Below are positions 8,147 to 19,595 of a stretch of 64,000 nucleotides of DNA, piece by piece. The notes under the pieces are model-generated. The model was not told the origin of the DNA and did no database searches. It worked only from the letters and a program-made list of their open reading frames with translations. The stretch comes from Marinobacter mobilis (GTDB lineage: Bacteria; Pseudomonadota; Gammaproteobacteria; Pseudomonadales; Oleiphilaceae), in NCBI RefSeq assembly GCF_900106945.1, contig NZ_FNNE01000004.1, positions 248,001-312,000 on the forward strand. The letters run 5' to 3'. Position 1 is the stretch's first letter. Each line of letters starts with the position of its first letter. The position numbers were made by a program, and so were the translations under genes.

Positions 8147-9103
8147 TCAGACGCAGGGCGTGTTCCGGGTGTTGGACGGCGATTCTCCAAACAGAGTCTT
8201 GTAGTCCTTGGCAAACTGGCTGAGATGCCAGAACCCCCAGTAGCTGGCGATGTCTGCAACGGTCTGACGGGCGTTGGCCCGACGCAGGGCCCGGCGGACC
8301 TGGTTCAGCCGGGTCGCCCGCAGATACTGCAACGGGCTGATGCCGAGAATGCTGTCGAAACTGTACTGCAGGGTACGGCGGCTGACATTGGTCAGTTCAC
8401 ACAGGTCAATCATGGTCAGTGGCGCATCCTGGTGGCTGGCAACGTATTGCTTGACCTGATCCACCACCCACTTGCGGTGGCGGTAACCGGGCGGAACTTC
8501 ATCGTTGGGGGATTCCTGCTGCAACAGTTCCAGCAGCGCCATCAGTACCAGGTCTTTCTGCAGATGAGGCGCGGTCAGTCGCCGGTCGCCATCCAGCAGG
8601 CGCGAGATGATGTAGCGCATGGCGTCGAGGGTTCGGGCGGGCACGCTCAGCCGTGGATGATGGAGCAGGGCGCCGTCTTCCAGCTCCAGCCCCTGTACCC
8701 GAGCGACCCGGTTTAGTTCGTCGCGGTCGATCACGACCCCGAAGATATCGAAGGCTTCCGGAGTCACCAGCTCGAAATCACAATGTCCCGGACGGCACAT
8801 CACATCGCGATCGGCGACCACCTGGCCGTTGATGCGGCAGTCATCCGCCACCGCCGGAATCCCGATCCATACCGAGTTTGGCCAGACATTGCACTGCTGC
8901 CGCAAGGCCTTGCTGGTGTGCTCGCGGAACACCTGCAGCCGGGGAAGCGGAAGTTCGTCGATACGGCCATAGAAGCCGCCACCGCTGATCTGGTCGTACT
9001 GTTGCTGCCAGTTGGTCAGGTTGTGAGCGTGTTCATCAGCATCGCGGGCCTCGGTTGTGCGCATTTTGGGTGCATTTTTGTTGTTTGTGAGGTGCATAGT
9101 CAT
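8147..9103 (-). CDS. AraC-family transcriptional regulator, probably the eut regulator
   Basis: A 318-residue protein with a C-terminal AraC DNA-binding domain: VASHQDAPLTMIDLCELTNVSRRTLQYSF as first helix-turn-helix and VADIASYWGFWHLSQFAKDYKTLFGESP as second. The N-terminal ~200 residues are a sensor domain with no clear ligand motif. A fragment of this gene's start recurs in front of eutB (25889-25925), showing that it once lay divergently beside eutB. That makes regulation of ethanolamine use the best guess. Its own promoter lies in repeat copy A. Confidence 0.85.
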   Translation of the reverse strand: MTMHLTNNKNAPKMRTTEARDADEHAHNLTNWQQQYDQISGGGFYGRIDELPLPRLQVFREHTSKALRQQCNVWPNSVWIGIPAVADDCRINGQVVADRDVMCRPGHCDFELVTPEAFDIFGVVIDRDELNRVARVQGLELEDGALLHHPRLSVPARTLDAMRYIISRLLDGDRRLTAPHLQKDLVLMALLELLQQESPNDEVPPGYRHRKWVVDQVKQYVASHQDAPLTMIDLCELTNVSRRTLQYSFDSILGISPLQYLRATRLNQVRRALRRANARQTVADIASYWGFWHLSQFAKDYKTLFGESPSNTRNTPCV

Positions 9104-9212
9104 CTGTCCGGAGCTTGAGTAATTGCGGCCTGTCGTTCTCCTTGCCTTTTATCACTTTGATTTTTAACAAAAATATAGTTTTGCCAAAACTTGATAACGG
9201 GCGCGGGGAATT

Positions 9213-9278
9213 ACCGATAGGGTGAATAAATGCAAGTTACATTCCGCTGCAGTGGCCCGAAATCACTCAACGATCGGT
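9213..9278 (+). promoter_or_regulatory. Candidate structured element, copy A
   Basis: Nested complementary segments are visible. ACCGAT (9213-9218) pairs with ATCGGT (9273-9278), GGGTGA (9220-9225) with TCACTC (9263-9268, one G-T pair), and CCGC (9244-9247) with GTGG (9252-9255) around a TGCA loop. The same three pairings occur in copy B in front of eutB. It could be an RNA leader or a composite protein-binding site. Confidence 0.45.
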
Positions 9279-9296
9279 CATCAGAATAGGCATGGG

Positions 9297-9343
9297 ATGA
9301 AGCGTCTGTATAGCTGTACCTTAGAACTAAAAACGTAGGAGGC
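9297..9343 (+). pseudogene. Remnant of the eutB 5' end
   Basis: Reading from the ATG at 9297 gives MKRLYSCTLELKT and then a stop. The intact eutB at 26123 begins [15 protein letters not shown]. The aligned DNA keeps identical blocks (ATGAA, GTAT, TTAG, ACGTA) without gaps, and similarity fades about 15 codons in. The fragment sits exactly where eutB would start if it were next to this promoter copy. Confidence 0.75.
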
Positions 9344-9446
9344 AGGTGACGGCCACTGGGAGAACGGGCTGCTTGTGGCGTGCTCCTGATTCGTCCGATG
9401 CCGAACTTGATTAATGGGCAATTCCGGCTATTTTGAAGTCTTGGTT

Positions 9447-9462
9447 TACCTTTACGTAAAGT
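9447..9462 (+). promoter_or_regulatory. Degenerate LiuR-like operator upstream of the acyl-CoA synthetase
   Basis: ACCTTTACGTAAAG (9448-9461) resembles the ACGTTTACGT core found upstream of livG and liuR, with one mismatch in the first half-site. It lies about 60 bp before the ATG at 9522. A TATCGT that could serve as a -10 element follows at about 9466. Weak compared with the other two sites. Confidence 0.45.
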
Positions 9463-9521
9463 GCGTATCGTGATAAGCCTTGATCGCAAGGTATCAACGA
9501 TAACAACAACAGGAGCTGAAC

Positions 9522-11161
9522 ATGAGCCTTCCGGAATACGCCAACATCTACAACCGTTTCGATCCTGCCGCGTTGGAAGCGGAGATCCTGGAGGGCCGCC
9601 TGGACAGCGGCCTGAATGTCTGTCACGAAATCTGCGACAAGTGGGCGAGCGATCCCCGCAAAGTCGCCCTGCATTACGAAACGGAGGGCGGCGCTGATGG
9701 CTCGCTGACCTTTGCCGAGCTGCGGGAGGGCTCGGCCCGTTTTGCCAATTACCTGGCCTCCCAGGGGATCGGCAAGGGCGACCGGGTGGCGGGTCTGCTG
9801 CCCCGTACGCCGGAGTTGCTGATCGTTATCGCCGGTACTCTGCGGGCCGGGGCTGTCTATCAGCCGCTGTTTACCGCGTTCGGCTCCGGTGCCATCGAAT
9901 ACCGGCTGGAGCGGGCCGGGACCCGCCTGGTGGTGACCGACCCGGCCAACTACCCCAAGCTGGCCGACGTTAAGGAATGTGCCCCGGTACTGGCGGTGAA
10001 CGCCAGCGAAACCGGGGCCGCCATTGCCGACTTCTACGACACCCTCAAGGCCCAGTCCGCTGATTTCGAGCCGGTCCGGATCAGCGGTTCCGAGCCGTTC
10101 CTGCAGATGTTTACCTCCGGCACCGTGGGCAAGGCCAAGGGCGTTGCCGTGCCCGCCCGGGCCCTGCTGGCGTTCTACGTCTACATGAAGTACGCCATCG
10201 ATCTGCGCGAGGATGATCGCTACTGGAACGTCGCCGATCCCGGCTGGGCCTACGGTCTCTACTACGCCGTCATCGGGCCCCTGCTGATGGGGCACGCCAC
10301 CCACTTCAACCCGGGGGCGTTCACGCCGGAATCCACCTACGACATGATCCGCAAGTACAAGATCACCAACCTGGCAGCGGCGCCGACCGCGTACCGGCTG
10401 CTCAAGGCCAACGACCATGTGCTGCCGACGGGTGAGAACCTCGGGTTGCGGGTGGCCAGCAGTGCCGGGGAACCACTGAGCCCGGAGGTCGTCAACTGGA
10501 TCCGGGATCGCCACTTCTGTCCGGTCAAGGATCACTATGGCCAGACCGAAACCGGGATGACCTGTTGCAACTTCCATGGTCTTGAGCACCTCCAGCGCCC
10601 GGGTGCCACTCCCCTGGGCACCGGGTGGTTGCCCTCAATGAGAAGAACGAGGAAGTGGGTGAAGGTGACATCGGCCAGCTGGCCGTGGATGTTGAGGCGT
10701 CGCCGCTGTTCCATTTTGATGGCTACACCTGGGGCGAAAAGGACCCGTTCGTCAACGGTTACTACCTCACCGGCGACATGGTGATTTGTCACGGTGACGG
10801 CAGCTACTCGTTCAGCGGCCGGGATGACGACATCATCACCACCGCGGGTTATCGCGTTGGCCCGGCGGATGTTGAGAGTACGTTGCTGGAACATGCGGCG
10901 GTGGCTGAATCCGGCGTTGTCGCCAAGCCGGATGAGAAGCGCGGCGCCATCATCAAGGCCTACGTGGTGATCAAGGCTGCGCACGCGGCGGCCGACACCG
11001 AGGCGCTGAAAGATGAGCTCCAGGAGCTGGTGCGTCGCCGGCTGTCGACCCACGCCTTTCCGCGGGAAATCGAATTCGTTGATGAACTGCCCAAGACCCC
11101 CAGCGGCAAGATCCAGCGCTTCGTGCTGCGCAACCGGGCGAAGGACGAAGTCGGGGCATGA
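9522..11161 (+). pseudogene. Acyl-CoA synthetase (AMP-binding), frameshifted
   Basis: Residues 1 to about 363 read in the frame of the ATG at 9522 (AGGAG upstream). They contain the phosphate-binding motif MFTSGTVGKAKGVAV (about 195-209) and the YGQTETG motif (about 339). The remaining C-terminal domain (RVVALNEKNEEVGEG, then YYLTGDMV, and PKTPSGKIQRF with the acyl-transfer lysine) lies in another frame. The break is in the run CCCC at 10611-10614; one extra C would restore PPGHRVVAL. A one-base loss is therefore the simplest explanation. The whole protein would be about 546 residues, normal for the family, and would activate a carboxylic acid as its CoA ester. First gene of the rightward ABC-transporter operon. 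Confidence 0.85.
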
Positions 11162-11200
11162 TCCTTGGCTTTGACGAGCGGTAAACCTGCCTACAGCGAC

Positions 11201-11240
11201 GGTTTCTGCAGGGCGCGGCCTACGGCACCCTGCAGAAACC
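11201..11240 (+). other. Intercistronic hairpin
   Basis: GGTTTCTGCAGGG (11201-11213) is exactly complementary to CCCTGCAGAAACC (11228-11240) around a 14-base loop. No U-run follows, so it is not a classical terminator. It lies between the acyl-CoA synthetase and the livG promoter and may stabilise or end the upstream transcript. Confidence 0.6.
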
Positions 11241-11365
11241 GGGCCCCGGTGTCCCTCGCTGATCCTCCCGGGTGATGGCGACGAGGACGGCGTTCCGGAC
11301 CCGGTGATCGATCTGATCTACGACTTATTGCTGAGTCAGATCGGCGAAAAAGTCGTCAATTTGAA

Positions 11366-11395
11366 TTGACGTTTACGTGTACGTCAATCTAACCT
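11366..11395 (+). promoter_or_regulatory. LiuR-like palindrome in a MerR-type promoter before livG
   Basis: TTGACGT (11366-11372) and ACGTCAA (11381-11387) form a perfect inverted repeat with an 8-base centre TTACGTGT. The left end doubles as a -35 (TTGACG). TAACCT at 11390-11395 is a plausible -10 after an 18-base spacer, a spacing suited to MerR-family activators that bind between the two boxes. The core ACGTTTACGT and the TCTAACCT downstream are shared with the liuR promoter. Confidence 0.7.
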
Positions 11396-11438
11396 GAGTT
11401 ACTTGATAGATACAACAATAACAAAGGTAGACTGGCTC

Positions 11439-12237
11439 ATGACCGAACCCTACGTTCTGGAGACCCGCAACCTTGTCAAAGAGTTCAAGGGCTTTGTCGC
11501 GGTCAACGACGTCAATCTGAAGATTCAGAAAGGCCATATCCACGCCTTGATCGGCCCGAACGGTGCCGGTAAGACCACTGTGTTCAACCTGCTCACCAAG
11601 TTCCTGATTCCCACCCGTGGGCAGATCCTCTACAGGGGTGAGGACATCACGCCGCTGAAATCCGCCGCCATCGCCCGCAAGGGCATGGTCCGCTCATTCC
11701 AGATTTCGGCGGTGTTTCCCCACATGACCGCGCTGGAGAACATCCGCGTGGCGCTGCAGACCTTCGAGGGCAATTCCTTCAGCTTCTGGAAGTCCGGCAA
11801 CTGCCTGAACAAGCTTAACGAACGCTGCATGGAACTGCTCGCCGCCGTGGGGCTGGCCGAGTTTGCCAACACCACGACGGTGGAGCTGGCCTACGGCCGC
11901 AAGCGGGCATTGGAGCTGGCTACCACTCTGGCCATGGAACCTGAAATCCTGCTGCTTGACGAGCCCACCCAGGGCATGGGGTCGGAAGACGTCGACCGGG
12001 TCGTGGAGCTGGTACAGACGGCCGCCCAGGGCCGCACGGTCCTGATGGTGGAGCACACCTGAGCGTCGTCAGCAAACTCTGTGACCGCATTACCGTGCTC
12101 GCCCAGGGGGCCGTGCTGACCGAGGGGGATTACGCCACCGTGTCTGCCGATCCCCAGGTGCGGGAGGTGTACATGGGCACGGACGGCAGCGGTGAGCGGG
12201 GTGCTGCGAATGACAACGAGCAAACGGAGGCGGCCCA

Positions 12238-12241
<4 letters not shown>
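11439..12241 (+). pseudogene. livG: LivG-type ABC ATPase, frameshifted near its 3' end
   Basis: From the ATG at 11439 (AAAGG upstream) the protein shows Walker A GPNGAGKTT (about 41-49), the family signature region LAYGRKRALELA and Walker B ILLLDEPT (about 169). After VLMVEHT a stop appears at 12060-12062. The next residues (SVVSKLCDRITVLAQGAVLTEG) continue in another frame to a stop at 12239-12241, which overlaps the livF start. Adding one A at about 12056 restores EHNLSVVSKLCD, the usual H-loop region. The truncated form would keep both nucleotide motifs but lose the last ~60 residues. Substrate class by family: branched-chain amino acids or related small carboxylates or amides. Confidence 0.85.
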
Positions 12242-12960
<719 letters not shown>

Positions 12961-13029
12961 CCTGAGCAGCAATGAAGACCTGAGCAACAACAACCTGAAC
13001 CAACGCAAGACAGTAGCGGAGATACAACA

Positions 13030-14241
13030 ATGACAATGATGAAGAAGCTTCTGACCTCAGCCGTTGCATCAACCCTGATGGTGGGCGGTGCCCAGGCGGA
13101 AATATCCGGGGACACGGTGAAGATTGGCTACCTGGCGGACATGTCCGGCACTTACCGCGACCTCGCGGGCCCCAACGGTCTGGCCGCCCTGAACATGGCC
13201 ATCAAGGACTTCGGCGGCACGGTCAATGGCGCCAAAATCGAAGTCGTCAGCGCCGATGACCGCAACAGCCCGGATACCTCGTCCAGCACGGTTCGCCGCT
13301 GGGTTGAGAACGACAACGTGGATTTGGTGGCGGGGATGGTGGCATCGTCGGTGTCCATCGCCGTGAGCAAGATCCTGGAGGAGAATGACCGTTTGGGCAT
13401 CATCTCCGGCTCGGCCGCCTCCAGTATCACCAATGAGCACTGCACGCCGAACCACATCCACTACGTCTACGACACCTATCCGCTGGCCAATGGTACTGCC
13501 AGTGCGGTGGTCCAGGAAGGCGGTAAGAGCTGGTACATGCTGACCGCGGACTACGCCTTTGGCCACGCGCTCGAGGGCGACGTTACCCGGGTGGTGGAAG
13601 CCAGTGGTGGTGAAGTCATCGGGACCGTGCGTCACCCGTTCCCGACTCAGGACTTCTCCTCCTTTATCCTCCAGGCCCAGGCTTCCGGTGCTGATGTGGT
13701 GGGTCTGGCCAACGCCGGCGCCGATACAACCAACGCCATCACCACTGCCAGTGAGTTCGGACTGACCCAGTCAGGCCAGACCCTGGCTGCGTTGCTGCTG
13801 TTCCTGACCGACGTTCATGCCCTGGGCGCCGAAACCGCGCAGGGCATTCAGCTGACCACTGGCTGGTACTGGGACATGAACGACGAGGCCCGTGAGTGGT
13901 CCGACCGCTTCATGGCGGAGACCGGTGTCCGGCCCACCATGGTCCATGCCGGTATTTACTCCAGCACCATCCAGTACCTGAATGCCGTTGCCGCCACCGG
14001 CTCCGACGATGCCCAGACCGTTCGCCAGCAGATGATGGATACCCCCATCAACGACATGTTTGCCAAGAACGGCCGGATCCGTGTCGACGGCCGCATGGTC
14101 CATGACATGTACCTGGCAGAGGTGAAGACCCCGGAGGCGTCCGAGAACGAGTGGGATCTGTATCAGATCCTGCGGACCATTCCGGCGGACGAAGCCTATC
14201 GCCCGCTCTCTGAGAGCAAGTGCAAGCTGGTCAATAACTGA
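13030..14241 (+). CDS. Periplasmic substrate-binding protein of a branched-chain amino acid-type ABC transporter
   Basis: A 403-residue protein with an N-terminal signal peptide ending near GGAQA/EIS. The mature protein starts VKIGYLADMSGTYRDLAGPNG, typical of family-6 periplasmic binding proteins (LivK-like). GGAG lies before the ATG at 13030. Its position between the ATPases and permeases, and next to acyl-CoA synthetase genes, is typical of LivK-like proteins that bind carboxylates or aromatic acids as often as amino acids. The ligand is not predictable from what I can see. Confidence 0.88.
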   Translation: MTMMKKLLTSAVASTLMVGGAQAEISGDTVKIGYLADMSGTYRDLAGPNGLAALNMAIKDFGGTVNGAKIEVVSADDRNSPDTSSSTVRRWVENDNVDLVAGMVASSVSIAVSKILEENDRLGIISGSAASSITNEHCTPNHIHYVYDTYPLANGTASAVVQEGGKSWYMLTADYAFGHALEGDVTRVVEASGGEVIGTVRHPFPTQDFSSFILQAQASGADVVGLANAGADTTNAITTASEFGLTQSGQTLAALLLFLTDVHALGAETAQGIQLTTGWYWDMNDEAREWSDRFMAETGVRPTMVHAGIYSSTIQYLNAVAATGSDDAQTVRQQMMDTPINDMFAKNGRIRVDGRMVHDMYLAEVKTPEASENEWDLYQILRTIPADEAYRPLSESKCKLVNN

Positions 14242-14345
14242 ACCAGGCGCGGCCGTGGCACGTCCTGACCGCAACCGGGACGTGGCCGGCCTCCTGACGG
14301 GGTGATCCCCACTCTTACGTCTGCGCTGTTTCTGGAGTTAGCAAC

Positions 14346-15233
14346 ATGACCATGATATTTGGCGTCCCCCTCGCTGTGCTGTCCGGCCAGCTGCTGATCG
14401 GGATTATTAACGGCGCCTTCTACGCCCTGCTCAGCCTGGGGCTGGCGGTAATCTTCGGCCTGCTGAAGATCATCAATTTCGCCCACGGTGCCATGTACAT
14501 GCTCGGCGCCATGGTGACTGTCCTGATGTTCGATACCCTGGGCATCAGCTATTGGGTGGCGCTGTTCCTTGCGCCCCTGGTGGTGGGGACCTTTGGCGTC
14601 CTGATCGAATACTTCCTGTTGCGCCGGATTGCGGGCCAGGATCACATCTACAGTCTGCTGCTCACCTTCGGGGCCGCGCTCATCATTCAGGGGGTGCTGG
14701 TCAATATCTTCGGCGTCTCCGGTCTGCGTTACGCCATGCCGGACATGTTCAAGGGCGGCATGAACCTGGGCTTCATGTTCCTGCCGTATTACCGCGCCTG
14801 GGTGATTGTGGCTGCGCTGCTGGTGTGCTTTGGCACCTGGTTTGTGATCGAGAAGACCAAACTCGGCGCCTACCTGCGTGCCGGCACTGAAGACTCGCAA
14901 CTGATGCAGGGTTTCGGCATCAACGTGCCGTTGCTGATCAGCCTGACCTACGGCTTCGGGGTGGCCCTCGCGGCTTTTGCCGGTGTGCTGGCGGCTCCGA
15001 TCTACTCGGTTACGCCGGTCATGGGCTCAAGCATCCTGATTGTGGTGTTTGCGGTGGTGGTGATCGGCGGCATGGGCTCCATTGGTGGCGCCATCATTAC
15101 CGGCATCCTGATGGGGGTGATCGAAGGCCTGACCAAGACCTTCTACCCGCCGGCATCGTCCGCGGTCATCTTCCTGGTCATGGTGCTGGTGTTGATGTTC
15201 CGGCCCAGTGGTTTGTTCGGTAAGGAGGCATAA
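14346..15233 (+). CDS. livH: LivH-type ABC permease
   Basis: A 295-residue polytopic protein. Family landmarks are LLIGIINGAFYALLSLGLAVIFGLLKIINFAHGAMYMLGA near the start and VVVIGGMGSIGGAIITGILMGVIEGL near the end, typical of the first permease subunit. GGAG precedes the ATG. The next permease begins two bases after its stop. It forms the inner-membrane channel with LivM. Confidence 0.9.
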   Translation: MTMIFGVPLAVLSGQLLIGIINGAFYALLSLGLAVIFGLLKIINFAHGAMYMLGAMVTVLMFDTLGISYWVALFLAPLVVGTFGVLIEYFLLRRIAGQDHIYSLLLTFGAALIIQGVLVNIFGVSGLRYAMPDMFKGGMNLGFMFLPYYRAWVIVAALLVCFGTWFVIEKTKLGAYLRAGTEDSQLMQGFGINVPLLISLTYGFGVALAAFAGVLAAPIYSVTPVMGSSILIVVFAVVVIGGMGSIGGAIITGILMGVIEGLTKTFYPPASSAVIFLVMVLVLMFRPSGLFGKEA

Positions 15234-15235
15234 CC

Positions 15236-16231
15236 ATGAATCAATCCGTCAATTCCGCCGACATCCACAAGGCCATCGTCGAGCAGCAGGCGCTGCAGGA
15301 TCGCCGCAAGATGATGCTCAATGGCGCCTTGCTGCTCCTGCTGCTGGCGGCGCCGTTCGTACTGTATCCGGTCTTCCTGATGAAGATCCTCTGCTTTGCC
15401 TTGTTCGCAGTGGCCTTCAACCTGCTGTTCGGCTTCACCGGGCTGCTGTCCTTCGGCCATGCCGCCTTCCTCGCCACCGGCAGTTACACCACCGGGTTTC
15501 TGCTCAGCAATTACTCGGGGCTGACCACCGAGGTCGGCATCCTCGCGGGTACCCTGGCATCTACGCTGCTGGGTATGGCCTTCGCGCTGCTGTCGATACG
15601 CCGTCAGGGGATCTACTTTGCAATGGTGACCCTCGCCCTGGCGCAACTGGTGTTTTTCTTCTTCGTGCAGTCCGAGTTCACCGGTGGTGAGGATGGTATG
15701 CACGGCATTCCCCGGGGCGAGCTGTTCGGGCTGATCAATCTCGAAGACAACCTGAATATGTATTACTTCGTGCTGGCGGTGTTTATTGGCTGTTACCTGT
15801 TGGTGCAGCGCGTCGTCAGCAGTCCCTATGGCCAGGTGCTGAAGTCCATCAAGCAGAACGAGGCGAGGGCGGTGTCGCTGGGGTACAACGTGGATCGCTA
15901 CAAGGTGCTGGCTTTCGTGATCTCTGCAGCCCTGGCAGGGCTGGCGGGGTCGATGAAATCCGTGGTGTTCCAGCTGGCGTCACTGAACGATGCCCACTGG
16001 CATATGTCAGGCGAGGTCATTCTGATGACCCTGGTCGGCGGCATGGGCACCCTGCTAGGGCCGGTGGTGGGTGCTACTTTTGTGGTAAACGTGGAGTACC
16101 AGCTTTCCCAGGGACCTTTGCGAGACTGGGTGGATCCGATCCTCGGTGGCATTTTCGTGCTCACCGTACTGGCCTTCCGCAGTGGTATCGTGGGAGAGGT
16201 TCAAAAGTTCGTGAAGAAGAACCTGGGCTGA
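15236..16231 (+). CDS. livM: LivM-type ABC permease
   Basis: A 331-residue permease with about eight to ten membrane segments and the family stretches LLFGFTGLLSFGHAAFLATGSYT and LVGGMGTLLGPVVGATFV. AAGGAGG lies ahead of the ATG. Last gene of the rightward operon, followed by the bidirectional terminator at 16271-16310. The gene is intact, unlike livG and the acyl-CoA synthetase upstream. Confidence 0.9.
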   Translation: MNQSVNSADIHKAIVEQQALQDRRKMMLNGALLLLLLAAPFVLYPVFLMKILCFALFAVAFNLLFGFTGLLSFGHAAFLATGSYTTGFLLSNYSGLTTEVGILAGTLASTLLGMAFALLSIRRQGIYFAMVTLALAQLVFFFFVQSEFTGGEDGMHGIPRGELFGLINLEDNLNMYYFVLAVFIGCYLLVQRVVSSPYGQVLKSIKQNEARAVSLGYNVDRYKVLAFVISAALAGLAGSMKSVVFQLASLNDAHWHMSGEVILMTLVGGMGTLLGPVVGATFVVNVEYQLSQGPLRDWVDPILGGIFVLTVLAFRSGIVGEVQKFVKKNLG

Positions 16232-16270
16232 ACCGGCGCCGGCCAGCCGCTGGCGGGTCGGGATATCCGG

Positions 16271-16310
16271 AAACAAAAAAGGCCACCCGCTTGGGTGGCC
16301 TTTTTATTGA
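16271..16310. terminator. Bidirectional intrinsic terminator between livM and the acyl-CoA synthetase
   Basis: GGCCACCC (16281-16288) pairs with GGGTGGCC (16293-16300) around GCTT. A run of A precedes the stem and a run of T follows it, so it can end transcription from both converging operons. Confidence 0.9.
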
Positions 16311-16314
16311 AGGG

Positions 16315-18000
<1,686 letters not shown>

Positions 18001-18052
18001 GTCTCTGCCTCCGTTGTTTTTGTATTCGAGGGCAAGCAAGTGTGAGTACTTG

Positions 18053-18628
18053 CTAGCGACTCTGGCTGTGATACTCGGGGTTGGGTTGCATGTCGCTGGC
18101 GATCGCCACGCGATTGGACATATTGTAGAAACCGACCAGGTTACTCAGGTCCCATATGGCCCGGTCGCTCAGGCCCGCGTCCCGGAGTGTCTGGATGGTG
18201 TCTTCGGTGACGGTGGCCGGGGATCGGGTCAGGTGCGACGCGAAATCGAGCATGGCACGCTGACGGGTATCGAGTTTGGCGCTGCGATAGTTCATGACCA
18301 GGTGTTCGCCCAGTTGCGGGTCGCCGCTCAACACTCGCACCGCTGCGCCATGGGCGACCAGACAGTAAAAGCACTTGTTCTCGGAGGAGACCACCACGGC
18401 GACCATCTCGCGTTCGAGCTTTGACAGTTCGCCATCGCCCAGCATCAGTTCGTTGTAGAGTCTGGAGAAGCCGTCGAGTTGCTGGAGGTTCTGGCTGTAG
18501 GCGGTGAGTACGTTAGGGATCATGCCGAGCTTGTCCTGGCAGATCTGGAAGTACTTCTGGATGTCTTCTGGCAGGTCGCTGATCTCCGGGATGGGGAGAT
18601 CCAGGGCCACTACGTTTTGGTGGGTCAT
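18053..18628 (-). CDS. AhpD-like peroxidase-related protein
   Basis: A 191-residue protein with the carboxymuconolactone decarboxylase/AhpD active-site pattern E83-N-K-C86-F-Y-C89-L-V-A-H93, that is ExxxCxxCxxxH. In AhpD this motif relays electrons to reduce peroxide. The ATG at 18628 is chosen because AAGGAAC lies upstream; the in-frame ATG at 18649 has no good site. It sits between liuE and the acyl-CoA synthetase in the leftward operon. Its place there may reflect protection from peroxide made during acyl-CoA oxidation (inference). Confidence 0.82.
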   Translation of the reverse strand: MTHQNVVALDLPIPEISDLPEDIQKYFQICQDKLGMIPNVLTAYSQNLQQLDGFSRLYNELMLGDGELSKLEREMVAVVVSSENKCFYCLVAHGAAVRVLSGDPQLGEHLVMNYRSAKLDTRQRAMLDFASHLTRSPATVTEDTIQTLRDAGLSDRAIWDLSNLVGFYNMSNRVAIASDMQPNPEYHSQSR

Positions 18629-18686
18629 TCTATGGTTCCTTCCCTTCAATTTTGGTGGGTTGGCGGAAGTCCGCTCCCGCCCGCCA

Positions 18687-19595
18687 TCACTGGCATGGTC
18701 CGCCCAGTGCCTGGCCGACTTTAGAACCGTTGCGCCGGTTCAACTGGCCGCTGATCCAGTCGCCAGTGGCGACGAGCTTTTCAAGATCCACGCCGGTTTC
18801 GATGCCCAGGCCGTTCAACAGGTACAGAACATCTTCCGTGGCCACGTTGCCGGACGCGCCTTTCGCGTACGGGCAGCCGCCGAGACCTGCAACCGAAGCA
18901 TCGATAACGGCGATGCCTTCTTCCAAAACCGCGTAGAGGTTGGCGAGGGCCTGCCCGTAGGTGTCGTGGAAGTGGGCCGCCAGGTGCGCCATCGGGATGT
19001 CTCTGGAGACGGCTTCCAGCATGCGTTTGGCCTTCAGCGGCGTGCCCACACCGATGGTGTCGCCGAGGGAGATTTCGTAGCAGCCCAGGTCGTAGAGGGC
19101 CTTGGCGACGGTCGCCACCTGCTCAGGCTGGATCTCACCTTCGTAGGGGCAGCCCAGCACCGTGGAGACGTAACCCCGGACCGGGATGCCATGCTTGCGG
19201 GCTTCCTCGACCACCGGCGCAAATCGCTCCAGGCTCTCGGCAATCGTGCAGTTGATGTTCTTGCGGGTAAAGGATTCTGAGGCGGCACCGAACACGGCCA
19301 CTTCGTCTACCCCGGCGGCCAGGGCGCTCTCAAATCCCTTCAAATTGGGCGTGAGGGCAGAATAGCGGACGCCGGCCTTGCGGCCGATCGCGGCCATCAC
19401 CTCGGCGGCATCACCCATCTGCGGCACCCATTTGGGGGACACAAAGCTGGCGGCCTCGATATGGCGGAGGCCGCAATCGGCGAGACGGTCGATGAGTCCG
19501 GTTTTGATGGTGGTGGCGATGACCGGGCCGGGCTCGTTCTGGAGCCCGTCCCGGGGGCTCATCTCCACCAGCCGAACCTGCTTGGGAAAGGCCAT
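18687..19595 (-). CDS. liuE: Hydroxymethylglutaryl-CoA lyase
   Basis: A 302-residue enzyme that cleaves HMG-CoA to acetoacetate and acetyl-CoA, the last step of leucine degradation. It shows the N-terminal metal/substrate motif [12 protein letters not shown] (residues 11-22), the HxH metal ligands in [10 protein letters not shown], and the active-site loop [14 protein letters not shown] (about 229-242) with the catalytic cysteine. The start shares a base with the stop of liuD (TAATG), so translation is coupled. Confidence 0.95.
   Translation of the reverse strand: MAFPKQVRLVEMSPRDGLQNEPGPVIATTIKTGLIDRLADCGLRHIEAASFVSPKWVPQMGDAAEVMAAIGRKAGVRYSALTPNLKGFESALAAGVDEVAVFGAASESFTRKNINCTIAESLERFAPVVEEARKHGIPVRGYVSTVLGCPYEGEIQPEQVATVAKALYDLGCYEISLGDTIGVGTPLKAKRMLEAVSRDIPMAHLAAHFHDTYGQALANLYAVLEEGIAVIDASVAGLGGCPYAKGASGNVATEDVLYLLNGLGIETGVDLEKLVATGDWISGQLNRRNGSKVGQALGGPCQ

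Larger units (their letters stand above)
9063..9343. repeat. Direct repeat copy A: AraC/eutB divergent promoter region
   Basis: This segment matches 25889-26168 in the same orientation. From 9213 to about 9300 the alignment is gap-free at an offset of exactly 16,826 bp; farther left there is a one-base offset change. Identity is highest between about 9191 and 9293 and lower in the coding edges. Copy A contains the intact 5' end of the AraC gene on its left and a broken copy of the eutB start on its right. With the LiuR-like box it accounts for the 418-bp gene-free stretch 9104-9521. Confidence 0.88.

Noticed and set aside
9211..9293. A short leftward reading frame shared by both repeat copies (ends FGPLQRN...YSPYR)
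   Set aside because: Its similarity between copies follows from DNA conservation of the promoter core; outside the repeat the two frames are unrelated, and it has no start signals in the core.
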